A DNA stretch of 64,000 nt from Platycnemis pennipes (lineage: Eukaryota > Arthropoda > Insecta > Odonata > Platycnemididae): assembly GCA_933228895.1 (NCBI GenBank), contig OW121852.1, positions 104,739,544-104,803,543 of the forward strand. Direction: 5' to 3'. The translations under genes and the position numbers were made by a program. Of this stretch, positions 47,045 through 56,599 are shown piece by piece. The first letter of the stretch is position 1, and every line of letters begins with the position of its first letter. Below the pieces are notes generated by a model. That model saw only the letters and a program-made list of their open reading frames with translations. It did no database searches and was not told where the DNA came from.

Positions 47045-47490
47045 TTAGAGTTAATCTCTTAAACAAATTCCAAGACCATATTTTCAGTGATGATGTTAAA
47101 AATGTTTTGCAGACCCCAACCTACTATGGTAGACTGGACCATAATCACAAAATTAGAGAAATTGATTGCCGAACTGACAGATTCAAAATGTCCTTTTTTC
47201 CTCGTACAATTAGGGATATGAATAACGGTAAATATATCCAGTACGAGTGTAGCAATGGATAACATTGGTTGCAGCATGTTGGTATATAGACTTTAAGCTA
47301 ACCCAACTAACAGCATGTATTTGCATGTTTGCTTTGCTATTTTTATCTTTTTTTAAATAGTGTAGTTTAGAACAGTGTATAAATATTAATCCTTTTAAAT
47401 GCATGATATCTAGTGCATGTTTGGTGAGAATTCACCCCCTGCCACACACCTTTATGGTGGCTTGCAGGGTATTATGTAGATGTAGATGCA
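47045..47490 (+). mobile_element. Non-LTR retrotransposon, 3' fragment (subfamily A)
   Basis: RVNLLNKFQDHIFSDDVKNV, LDHNHKIREIDCRTDRFKMS and PRTIRDMNNGKY are encoded. The 3' UTR and terminal CACCCCCTGCCACACACC segment end in a GTAGATGTAGATG tail. The reading frame is intact across this part, but an upstream ATG at 46969 is not part of the element. Confidence 0.85.
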
Positions 47491-47494
47491 TATT

Positions 47495-48055
47495 TTTTTC
47501 TTTGCTGACCGCTTGCCCATCTCTTCTGGGCAAGGAGAGCGTTAGAGTCACAGTTAGGGTGGGTCACAATTTACTGTCGGGAAACGAACTCTTGGGGCGA
47601 TCGAAGTCGGAGTCCCTCGCAAGGAGTGTTCTGCAACTCTTACTCCAATTTACTCGTTCTTATTCTTGCCCTCCATTCTTCCCCGCTGTCACCTCATAAA
47701 AGATTTGATGAGCGAAACCAGTCGTGTCCCCCCCTTTCCCCTTCCCCACTCTGCTCGGATCCGGTCCGAAGCATTTTGGGCACGGCGTAAAAACCTCGAG
47801 AATGAGTGACCGGCCTCAGGGGTGGCTCCGCAACCGGTATCCCGCGAGGAAGGAGGAGGCGTCAGGGGTGTGCGTGTGCCGTATCCCTGCTCGGAATTTT
47901 TGCACGTGGGAATTAATTGAAGGGAGGAATGGTGGGGAAGGCAGTGCACAGCCACGACACCGTGCATGAAATGGTTTCCATTGGGAGGACCAGTCGGTCG
48001 CAAGATGTTTCCGTGGGCGTGAGCGAAGTTTGTACCGAACTATCCGACTCCACGT
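47495..48055. other. GC-rich CpG block
   Basis: Begins directly after the tail of the preceding non-LTR copy. Many CpG (GGTATCCCGCGAGG, TCGGTCGC) and a pyrimidine-rich part near 47730. Long frames on both strands are not recognisable. Confidence 0.35.
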
Positions 48056-48057
48056 AG

Positions 48058-48125
48058 CGTATTTACATATACGTAATACACCAAGATCCACCGCGAGGAT
48101 GTGTGGCAGGGTGAAAGACGTACAT
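48058..48125 (-). mobile_element. Non-LTR 3' terminal fragment
   Basis: ACATATACGTAATACACCAA, CCACCGCGAGGATGTGTGGC and AGGGTGAAAGACG form a reverse, slightly deleted terminus. Confidence 0.65.
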
Positions 48126-48321
48126 GCACGAATTTCCTGCAATCTACCAAGTCCTCAAATTTTTAAAAATTATTGGAGTAGCCGTTAGGTGACATTTTTA
48201 TTGAGATTTGAAACTTCGATGATTATTTTAGTCCAAAATTGACGACCAAAACCTAAAAGAATTTAGGTTTTGATTTGAAGCAGTTTTGAGTGAACAAATA
48301 TTCCATATTCCATTATTATTA

Positions 48322-48385
48322 ATCTACATAATAACCTGCAAGCCACCATAAAGGTGTGTGGCAGGGGGTAATGTCAACTTAATGT
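48322..48385 (-). mobile_element. Non-LTR 3' terminal fragment
   Basis: AATCTACATAATAACCTGCA, then CCACCATAAAGGTGTGTGGC and AGGGGGTAATG, a reverse terminus without further UTR. Confidence 0.7.
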
Positions 48386-48389
48386 CAAC

Positions 48390-49330
48390 TCTTGCCGTGG
48401 AATAGAATGTTACTGCATAAAAATTAAGGCTATTTTCTGTAAATAGGATGACGTAATCTTACATAAATAGAATTTATTAACTTTCAGATATATTCCACTT
48501 AAATGGCACAGACGCAGAGTTTTATCTTCCTGGCAGGTGAGTCGTGTGGAAACATTGGATAGGTTCGTTTGGTTAACTGAAACATTAATTGCTTTCGCGT
48601 CTTTCGTGGTGATTAAGGAAGAATGATGAAAATACTTCTTGACTAGAGGATATTGCCTATGCATCCACCAGGCTCTTGCAACTAAATTATTAATATTTAT
48701 ACAGGGCATTCTGTTTTTTGATCGGTTAGGCAATTGTTGAAAAGCAGTGATTTGTTACACCAATTAGGAACGCAAGGGTGCAGATAAATAAGTAATTTAT
48801 GATGATAAATGTTTCAATTGCACTATAGACGACTCTAATTTCATTTCTCTTACAAATCCGGTTGCTCTTAAGCCTATTACTATGTTCCCTAATTCTTCGT
48901 CGTTCGGGTACTTGATTTAACCCCAAAGGCCTCCGCTAGAGTGCTTGGTAGTGTTTTGACAACACATTTTGCAGGCATTGACATCAAATGTACAATCAAA
49001 TTCATCAACCCAATCTTCATATGCCAATTCTTCCAATTCTGATTCCGAACTGTTAGCATGCGGTTAGATAGTCAACAAATCCGCTTATAACCTGAGGGCT
49101 TAATGAGAGAAATCCTTTTTATTAAAAGTTACTTGGGTTCACTTAAGATAAAAATCTTTGATACTTTCGTGAAAAATGAGTTGTCATTTCCATGCCAATT
49201 GTTAACTCAAACGCGGAAAACTCTTAGGCATTTTCTCATGCAGGCTTCCAAAACCTACTAATTACATTATCCATCCAACTTGATCATCTCCCTGTAACTG
49301 TGTAACCCTGTAACTCACTGTAACTTTAGT
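48390..49330. other. No gene seen; AT-rich
   Basis: No recognisable repeat or coding sequence. The minus frame at 48410-48733 lacks domain features. Confidence 0.4.
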
Positions 49331-49333
49331 AAT

Positions 49334-49908
49334 GAACTTGAACGTGTGCAGCGAAGATCGGCAAGATTTGTAAAGGGACGATACGATAATTATATTAGCG
49401 TAACCAGTCTATTAAATGAATTGAAATGGGAATCATTGTCAGATCGCAGGTTGAAATGTAGACTTAATCTCTTAAACAAATTCCAAGGCAATATTTTCAG
49501 TGATGATGTTAAAAATATTTTACGAACCCCAACTTACTATCGCAGACTGGACCATGATCATAAAATTAGAGAAATTGATTGCCGAACTGACCGATTCAAA
49601 ATGTCCTTTTTCCCTCGCACAATTAGAGATACGAATAACGGTAAATATGTCCTATCGGAGAGTAGCAATGAATAGCATTGGTAGCTGCATGTTGGTATGA
49701 GTACTTAAAGCTAACCCTACTAACAGAATGTTTTTGCATGTTTTCTTTGCAATTTCTATCTTTTTTAAATGGTGTAGTTCTGACTACTAAATTAATACTA
49801 TTCCTTTTTTGTGCATGATATGTAGTGCATGTTTGGTGAGCAATCACCCCCTGCCACACACCCTTGTGGTGGCTTGCAGGGTATTATGTAGATGTAGATG
49901 TAGATGTA
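49334..49908 (+). mobile_element. Non-LTR retrotransposon, 3' fragment (subfamily A)
   Basis: Encodes NELERVQRRSARFVKGRYD, ISVTSLLNELKWESLSDRR, then SDDVKNILRTPTYY and KMSFFPRTIRDTNNGKY to a stop, all in one frame. The 3' UTR ends with CACCCCCTGCCACACACCCT and a (GTAGAT)4-type tail at about 49888-49910. It is nearly identical to the inverted copy at 50353 and shares its distinctive GAGCAATCACCC variant. Truncated at the 5' end; an RT core is absent. Confidence 0.9.
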
Positions 49909-50234
49909 ACTTTGAACATGTCAATCCTTTATCGATGATCGTTTCAGTTATTGGAAAAGGCTTTTAAATCAAACTCGTATTTAGCTTGGATGCGTACTTT
50001 GAATTGACTCTTGGGTAGTCCCTTTCACTCGATCCTAATGCCATTTTTGTTTTCTACATAAACGCGCGCTAACGTATTTTAGCTTTGTTTCATTTAAGCT
50101 GGCCTTTATGAACCAGTTAAAGTGAAGGTGAAATAGTCAACATGTATGTGTCAACCTATCTTCACTTTGACATTGATGTTATGTACAACTGATCACTGAG
50201 GTCTTAATTTAAAAAAATTGTGTAGGTACTCAAT

Positions 50235-50352
50235 ACGACCATATTATCTAGCATGTATCCATGTAGTAGTCTAGTTGTATGTCAATAGTGCATGTTTGAT
50301 GATTTTCACCCCCTGCCAGACACCCTCGTGGTGGCTCACAGAGACGTAGATC
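50235..50352 (+). mobile_element. Non-LTR 3' end fragment interrupted by an insertion
   Basis: Contains TAGTTGTATGTCAATAGTGC, TTTGATGATTTTCACCCCCT and CACCCTCGTGGTGGCTCAC. It ends at GACGTAGAT, where the inverted copy starts. The lost part of its tail may be the AGATGTAGATGTA at 50981-50993, on the far side of that copy. Confidence 0.75.
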
Positions 50353-50977
50353 TACATCTACATCTACATCTACATAATACCCTGCAAGCCACCACAAGGG
50401 TGTGTGGCAGGGGGTGATTGCTCACCAAACATGCACTACATATCATGCATAAAAAAGGAATAGTATTAATATAGTAGTCAGAACTACACTATTTAAAAAG
50501 ATAGAAATTGCAAAGAAAACATGCAAAAACATTCTGTTAGTAGGGTTAGCTTTAAGTACTCATACCAACATGCAGCTACCAATGCTATTCATTGCTACTC
50601 TCCGATAGGACATATTTACCGTTATTCGTATCTCTTATTGTGCGAGGGAAAAAGGACATTTTGAATCGGTCAGTTCGGCAATCAATTTCTCTAACTTTAT
50701 GATTATGGTCCAGTCTGCCATAGTAAGTTGGGGTTCGTAAAATATTTTTAACATCATCACTGAAAATATTGCCTTGGAATTTGTGGAACAGATTAAGTCT
50801 AAATGTCAACCTGCGATCTGACAATGATTCCCATTTCAATTCATTTAATAGACTGGTTACGCTAATATAATTACCGTATCGTCCCTTTACAAATCTTGCC
50901 GATCTTCGCTGCACACGTTCAAGTTCATTACTTAGACCGATTTCGTAGGGATCCCATACACTGGCAGCATATTCCAA
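50353..50977 (-). mobile_element. Non-LTR retrotransposon, 3' fragment (subfamily A)
   Basis: Minus-strand frame MEYAASVWDPYEIGLSNELE, then RSARFVKGRYGNYISVTSLL, and FPRTIRDTNNGKYVLSESSN to a stop. Starts at ATCTACATCTACATCTACAT (tail) and reaches further 5' than the 49334 copy (it adds the EYAASVWDP motif). Its 5' edge at about 50977 abuts CAGATGTAGATGTACC. Only a few residues differ from the 49334 copy, so both are relatively young. Confidence 0.9.
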
Positions 50978-51048
50978 TCAGATGTAGATGTACCAAGTAC
51001 AACTGCATCCATGAAGACCCTTGGGTATTAGGGTCTTCATAGATGCGG

Positions 51049-51119
51049 ACCCTTCATTGGGACCCTTCATTGGGACCCTTCATTGGGACCCTTCATTGGG
51101 ACCCTTCATTGGGACCCTT
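51049..51119. repeat. 13-bp minisatellite (CCTTCATTGGGAC), about 5 copies
   Basis: Consecutive TTCATTGGGACCC units with a 13-bp period and nearly no variation, ending at GGGACCCTTGGACAA. The flank contains the related words ACCCTTGGGTATTAGGGTC and GGGTCTTCATAGATG. Confidence 0.9.
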
Positions 51120-51129
51120 GGACAAACAC

Positions 51130-51790
51130 CACTTGGGTGTATGGCAGGCTATGCAATCCTTCATTTTTTCCTTAGTTTTGTTTCTGTTAGTCCTTCGTTT
51201 TCATGAATACTTTTAGTGTACATTCATACGATTTCGTTGAAAAGTAATTAATTCGAGGTCGCATCTTTCGACGTGTTGACCACTTTTCTAACAACTTTGC
51301 CGTAAAATTATAGTTGACTTCGGATATGTTTGTGGAGAAAATTCTTGATAAAGGATTCCTGTTTTACCCGGCGGAATACAATCCTTTAGCATATGACAAA
51401 AATAATCGTGATTGTTCGTTGTGTATCGTTAACCTGTAGGAAATACTAATCCTTGGAAATAAATGTATAAGTTGCTGTAAATGTGATTTTGGAATAGATT
51501 AAACCACAAAATTCATTGCGAATAGAGGTCATCTATTGTCTGGAAGCTTTTTCTATGCCGCCTAAGACTCCTACTTCCTACTTCCTACATTCAAACTCTG
51601 CCCTAGCGGGTACAGGAATAATTCATGCTATTCCGGTTCCCAATGCGGTTCTTGTCAAAGGTCAGACAGAGCAGTGACGTCATTGCCTAGGTCTGGATAA
51701 AGCCAAACGGGTAATTCTTTCCAGTAATCGTGTAGTTTAAGTATCCAGTAACTTTCCAGTAACGTTTTAACTTTCCAGTAATCGTCTACA
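51130..51790. other. No gene seen; AT-rich
   Basis: Mixed sequence. AACTTTCCAGTAA is repeated near 51739-51782, just before the retroelement below; its meaning is unclear. Confidence 0.4.
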
Positions 51791-51794
51791 TCAA

Positions 51795-53185
51795 AAATGG
51801 GACACCTCGATAGCCAGGATTTACTGATATAAAACCTGCATGGGTTCAGATAGGGACGGTCTTGCGAAACTCAATTAGATCTTTTTGTTCGTGATATTTT
51901 AGTTTCCGGAGAAGGTAACGTACAGGTAGAGCAGCGTTTCTTGATTTTAGAAAAGCGTTTGACAAGGTTCCCCACTGTAAGTTACTCGCGAAGTTAGCAT
52001 CATGCGGGATACACAGTAATAAAGTATGCTGGATAGGAGACTTCTTGCATGAACGCGTTCAAAGGGTAGTATTAGATGGTGTCAGGTCATGCGATATAAA
52101 ATTAACATCGGGTGTTCCCCAGGGAAGTGTGATAGGCCCAATATTATTTCTTCTCTACGTAAATGACTTGAATACAGTAGTTAAAAATAACAAGCTCCGT
52201 CTTTTTGCAGATGATGCAGTAGTGTATAAGGAAATTAGAAATGAAGAGGACAGTCAGTCTTTAGCTAAGGATTTAGATGCGATCGATGATTGGTGTGATA
52301 GTTGGCAGCTAGAATGAAATTTGAAGAAATGTGCCGTAATGAACTTTTGGATAAAGAATAACTTTCCCCGGAATAATTATTGCATCAAAGAAAAGAAAAT
52401 ATCTAACGTAGAATCTATTAAATACTTAGGCGTCACCATCACTGAAGACATGTCATGAGGGAAACACATCAGGGGAATAACTAGTGTAGCAAACCGTAGA
52501 TTAGGATTCGTAAAAAGGGTTTTAGGCAAATGCGGTGAGAGAGTACGAGAAAGAAGCTATATTACACTTGTCAGGCCTCATTTAGAATATGCCGCTAGTG
52601 TATGGGATCCGTACGAGAAATGTATGATAAAAGAACTAGAGCGTGCGCAAAGGATGTCCTCTAAATTTGTTAAAGGCCGTTATGATAATTGTATAAAAGT
52701 TACGAGTTTAATAGAAGAACTAGGATGGTAATTACTATCAGAACGCAGGTTAAAATTTAGGTTAAACCTTTTAAGTAAATTCGAAACCGATTTGTTCACA
52801 GATGATGTTAGATATATATTAAGAACCCCTGCGTATTATGCTAGGTTTGATCAGATTAACAAGATTAGAGAGATAGATTGTCCTACCGATATATTTAAAA
52901 TGTCATTTTTCCAGCGTTCCATAAGAAAGAACAATAGGCAGCGTAACAAAGGGAAGGGTAGGTGAAATATAGTCAGAGTAGTCTGTAGTGCATGATGCAT
53001 GTAATAACAACCAATATTCCCTTTCTTATTTCGTATATATTAACCAGCTAGCTGCATGTGACCCTATTATCTTGCATGTCTCAATTAAATATCCTAGTTG
53101 CATGTCAATAGTGCATGTTTGATGATCTTCACCCCCTGCCACACATCCTCATCGTGGCTCGCAGGGTATTTCGTAGATGTAAATA
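51795..53185 (+). mobile_element. Non-LTR retrotransposon with RT domain (subfamily B), decayed
   Basis: The longest copy. In order, the translation shows a GRSCETQL motif (about 51855), FLDFRKAFDKVPH (RT motif A), SGVPQGSVIGPILFLLY (motif B), RLFADDAVVY with catalytic F-A-D-D (about 52203), KYLGVTI, LVRPHLEYAASVWDP (about 52568) and FVKGRYDN, then the C-terminal end, 3' UTR, CACCCCCTGCCACACATCC terminus and a short TAGATGTAAATA tail. At least five in-frame stops (for example TAG at about 51824 and 51852, and stops after WQLE and EDMS) and one frameshift near 51932 make it non-functional. No endonuclease part is present. Order and motifs fit the CR1/L2/Jockey group. Confidence 0.9.
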
Positions 53186-53189
53186 TAGT

Positions 53190-53290
53190 GTATGTATTGC
53201 AAACCTCGTGCCATAAACATGAGTGTGTGGCATGGGGTGATACGCTACCAGATAATCACTGCTACATACTACTTCTGGATTAAGAACTAG
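53190..53290 (-). mobile_element. Degraded non-LTR 3' terminal fragment, tail to tail
   Basis: GTATTGCAAACCTCGTGCC, then ATGAGTGTGTGGCATGGGGT and GATACGCTACCAGATAATCA resemble a diverged reverse terminus. It lies directly against the tail of the preceding + copy, as at 44024. Confidence 0.5.
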
Positions 53291-53534
53291 TAATGAACTA
53301 GATTACAAAAAAGTATTCAAGCTGCGCTCTTATGTTGAAAAATACTGCGTGTTGAAGAGATGAGCCGTTAAAACTAATTGCAGCATATGAACTTTTAGAT
53401 ATGATTTTTTATAGAGATATAATGATCTAATCAGGACTAATCATTCGCGGAGATTTAGTATGCTATATTGCAGTCGAAGACCCGGGTTTTACGTACTTGA
53501 ACGGCTTATATCTAACCATCAAACTTGTACTTAA

Positions 53535-53640
53535 TCCTGGAACAAAAACGGCATCCGGGCCCGAGATGGGATTTTAACCCACAACTTTTGGATTGCTAGG
53601 CCCAAGCGTTAACAACCTCGCTTCTGCGACCGGCTAGCGG
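53535..53640 (-). mobile_element. tRNA-like SINE head
   Basis: On the minus strand: GAGGTTGTTAACGCTTGGGC, AAGTTGTGGGTTAAAATCCC and ATCTCGGGCCCGGATGCCG. B-box-like with a plausible A box; no intact tRNA cloverleaf. S1 body not seen here. Confidence 0.45.
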
Positions 53641-54045
53641 GTATTCTGACCCTCAATCGTATAATAATAGAAAGATATTTTAGATTTTTCACTGGATTGT
53701 CTACATTTTCTCATAAATTCTATTGATCAAGTTTTAAATGGAGTGGTAAATATCTACGAGTATTTTTACGGCAACAAAAATTGACAGGTTTTTACTTTAT
53801 TTTAACCCGTGTTTTAACAACCCTTTCTATCCAAGTTCTTGTCGCAGCTTGGTACACTAAAAAACTATCGTGATGTGGTGTAAATCTCATCAATCTTAAA
53901 CCTACATCTCGAGTGACCTCACACAAAGCTTTCTACGTTATCCATATCGAGGCAAATGGGCGTCCTTATTCAACATTGCCATGTGACCTCTTCGGATTGG
54001 TTGACTTAGTTGAACTGAGGGGTAGATTTTGAATCTTTCATCGAC
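53640..54045. other. No gene seen; AT-rich
   Basis: AT-rich sequence without a supported feature. Confidence 0.4.
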
Positions 54046-54049
54046 GCAA

Positions 54050-54527
54050 TTTCAGTAGCGTCCGACGTCCTGGGACTGACCCTTGGGTGACCAGGGGGAT
54101 CGCGAATTCGCGAATATAACGTCACCCCACCTCCCATCGCGAACCCTGATCTTTCTTTCCTCCCCCTCCCCACGGAACCCTTTGGGCCTCCCTCAGACCC
54201 CCGCTGACCCTCGGACCCAAAAACCGAACGGGTGGATAGTTTCATGCAAAGCTAGCTGCCCCCTCATCCGTCCGCAAGGACTCCTCCTCCCCCCTCCCCC
54301 CGTTCCACCCAATCCCTGACCCCTCCTCCCTCCGCCACAGGATCGTGGGGTGCCCTTCAACCCTTTACCGTCGCAGGACGACACCCCTTTCCTCCCTCCC
54401 ACCCTAGGCCTAACCACTCTTGCCTCTCCCCCTGATTCCTCCCTCCCCCCTTTCGTACGCAAAAGAGACGGGAGGGTGGGTCCACCTCCTTCTTTCTGAC
54501 CCCCCTGAACGGTAAACTCCCCAAGGG
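54050..54527 (+). promoter_or_regulatory. CpG- and C-rich promoter region
   Basis: GC-rich, C/T-biased stretch upstream of the first-exon candidate, without a TATA box. It ends at GGGTCAGTGCTGCAC, a match to the arthropod TCAGT initiator (A at about 54530). Runs of open frames on both strands reflect composition. Promoter assignment is by context. Confidence 0.45.
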
Positions 54528-54779
54528 TCAGTGCTGCACACACCTCCGTACAGTGTACACATCAAAGAGAAAGACAGAGAGAGAGAGATAGAGAAATCGG
54601 AGGGAGAGATTGGATAGGAGGGAGTTTGCTGCGTGAGTTGCTCGGAGCAGAGTTGCGCGGAGCAGTGTTGCTCGGAGCAGTGTTGCTCTGAGCGGAGAGC
54701 TGAGTCGGTGCCGCGCAGACGGAGCGCGACGGAGAGGAGATTTGGACACGAGACGTTGACCGATCGCGAGGCAAAATTG
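54528..54779 (+). other. Probable non-coding first exon with GTGAGT donor
   Basis: From the TCAGT initiator the DNA changes to purine-rich (AGAGAAAGACAGAGAGAGAG, like a GAGA-type 5' UTR), then to the 15-bp array and CpG-rich sequence. It ends GCGAGGCAAAATTG followed by GTGAGT at 54780. Abrupt composition change, initiator and consensus donor together suggest a 5' exon of a + gene whose coding exons lie to the right, probably outside the window. No coding start is supported in this exon. Confidence 0.45.
54636..54695 (+). repeat. 15-bp tandem repeat, 4 copies (AGTTGCTCGGAGCAG)
   Basis: Four consecutive 15-bp units differing at a few positions. Each contains CTCGGAG-like symmetry. Located inside the probable first exon. 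Confidence 0.9.
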
Positions 54780-54989
54780 GTGAGTGGCCCAGAGTGATAC
54801 CGGGGACGGACCGCCGTACCCAATGCTGTGTCAGCGCGGTAGGTGTGTCAATGACAGAGCGGCGAAGTGATCGAAAATGGAAGAGAGCAAGCTTCGGAAC
54901 GTCGCGTGCAAAATTTATCGCGCCGAGTAGTTAGAAATAATCACCGAAATTTGCTGTGTACCAGGATATATATACAGTCTGGGATGGAT

Positions 54990-55075
54990 GGGTTTTGTGG
55001 TAGCATGTTAGTTAGAGCGTTGGGCTACTAGCCGGTGGTATGTGTACATGGCTGCTCTCTATCCTGAGAGGATTT
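54990..55075 (+). mobile_element. tRNA-like SINE head
   Basis: TGGTAGCATGTTAGTTAGAG and CGTTGGGCTACTAGCCGGTG resemble a tRNA D arm, A box and anticodon region; the B box is diverged (near GTGTACATGGCTGC). It lies in the candidate first intron of the 54.5-kb gene. Confidence 0.4.
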
Positions 55076-55380
55076 TTACCTATATTTACCCATTATTAGA
55101 TACTTAGCTATTTTTATTATCAACTCATTATTGCCTTGATCTAATTACCGGAAAAAGTGTCCCTCCTCGGAAAGTGTTGAGGTCGTGTGTGTGAAGAGAT
55201 TGGAATATAATTGTTTTTGTTGCACTTTTGATATAATTTTTAGCTTAAAAGTGCTATTAAGGGATATATTCACAAGAAACATGTTGCGTTTATGTTTTTA
55301 TATCATTGTAGGAAAAAGTGCTTTCATTGGAAAAGGAATAGGAGAAAAAAATAACAAAATACGTCGGTATATTATTCACA

Positions 55381-55460
55381 TCTTGGAAATTTTGCTTTCC
55401 AAAGGCTGTTGCATTAGAAACAGAACTTCCGGGTTAGAATCTAGCAGAGGCTTCTAAAGA
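55381..55460 (+). repeat. Dispersed short repeat, copy 1
   Basis: TCTTGGAAATTTTGCTTTCC, then AAAGGCTGTTGCATTAGAAA and CAGAACTTCCGGGTTAGAAT. The first 55 bp recur at 56497. A B-box-like GGGTTAGAATC suggests a tRNA-derived SINE. Confidence 0.5.
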
Positions 55461-55469
55461 GACCCTGCT

Positions 55470-56490
55470 ATACTCAAGCAGTGTGTTTTTCTTATTACCA
55501 GATCAACCTGGGAAATTGGCTCCTCTACATTGTTGCGTGAATTTCACTCGACAGGAGTTCGGTAAATGAAAGTATCGTTTGGAAAGTTACACGGAGTAAT
55601 GGCAGTGATGTCACTTTTAAAATGCGTAGTCGGTATTCAGAGTAGATCGGAAAAATGATAATGATACAAGCGTTATAAATGTAGAAGTTCAGATTGATTT
55701 GAAAAAGTTAGCAAGAAAAACGTATTAATCAATAAAGTTGTTTATTGAAGAAAATTCGATGAAGAATATCCAGTCGTGAGACAAGTTTAACTCAACTTCA
55801 TTACTACATGTTTCCAAATCCTTTGTCAATATTATTTGTCTATTATTGGATGAACATTCATTCTTTTTTGCATGCCTTTATGTTAATGTGCTGCAGAATA
55901 GGAAGGAGTTGTCAATGACTATATGAGAGATTTAAGTTTCAGAATGCTGCATAGGACCCAAGTCAAATTTTAAATCTGAGGAGATTATCAGGATCTCGCA
56001 CTCTATTGGCAAATTATCTTCCTTTATAAATATATGTAATAGACACCAGCTATAAAACTTATAATATTTCTTTTTTCTCTGATGATTTGTGACTCTAGAA
56101 GGTCAGAGTGGAGATTTCCAGTGGTTTAGTTCGAATTTAATAGAAGTAATCTGATGTGGTACCAATTTACCGCTCAAGTATTCTTATTACCAAGATCTTT
56201 TGTTGGTCTATGTAAACTTCGGCATGGCTACCGCGAATTTTTATCACAACAGGAATAGTAGAGAAGAGTTCTTTCTCGATATAATTTGTCCACCGCCTTT
56301 GTTTACGACTCTTTAGCAATGCAAAATTGGTCGCAAAATATATTATAGTTAATCTCCGTCCGGATGAGAGATGGGGAAAAAAGATCTCAGATTGTGCGCA
56401 GTGTAAACCTGAGGTTCATAACCTTTTCAGCTAGCATAAAACCCTTGAACTTAAATGTGTTCAAAGTCCTCCCTAAAATAGCGTATTTAT
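55470..56490. other. No gene seen; AT-rich
   Basis: No recognisable feature in the flanks between the two copies of the short repeat. Confidence 0.4.
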
Positions 56491-56496
56491 TGGAAA

Positions 56497-56570
56497 TCTT
56501 GGAAAATTTGCTTTCCAAAGGCTGTTGCATTAGAAAACGAACTTCCGGACTCTACTATGGTAGAGGGCAA
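56497..56570 (+). repeat. Dispersed short repeat, copy 2
   Basis: TCTTGGAAAATTTGCTTTCC, then AAAGGCTGTTGCATTAGAAA and ACTTCCGGACTC, same orientation as the copy at 55381, 1.1 kb away. It diverges before the B box. Confidence 0.55.
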
Positions 56571-56599
56571 ATTAACTCTTTACGCTAACAAAATTCTGT

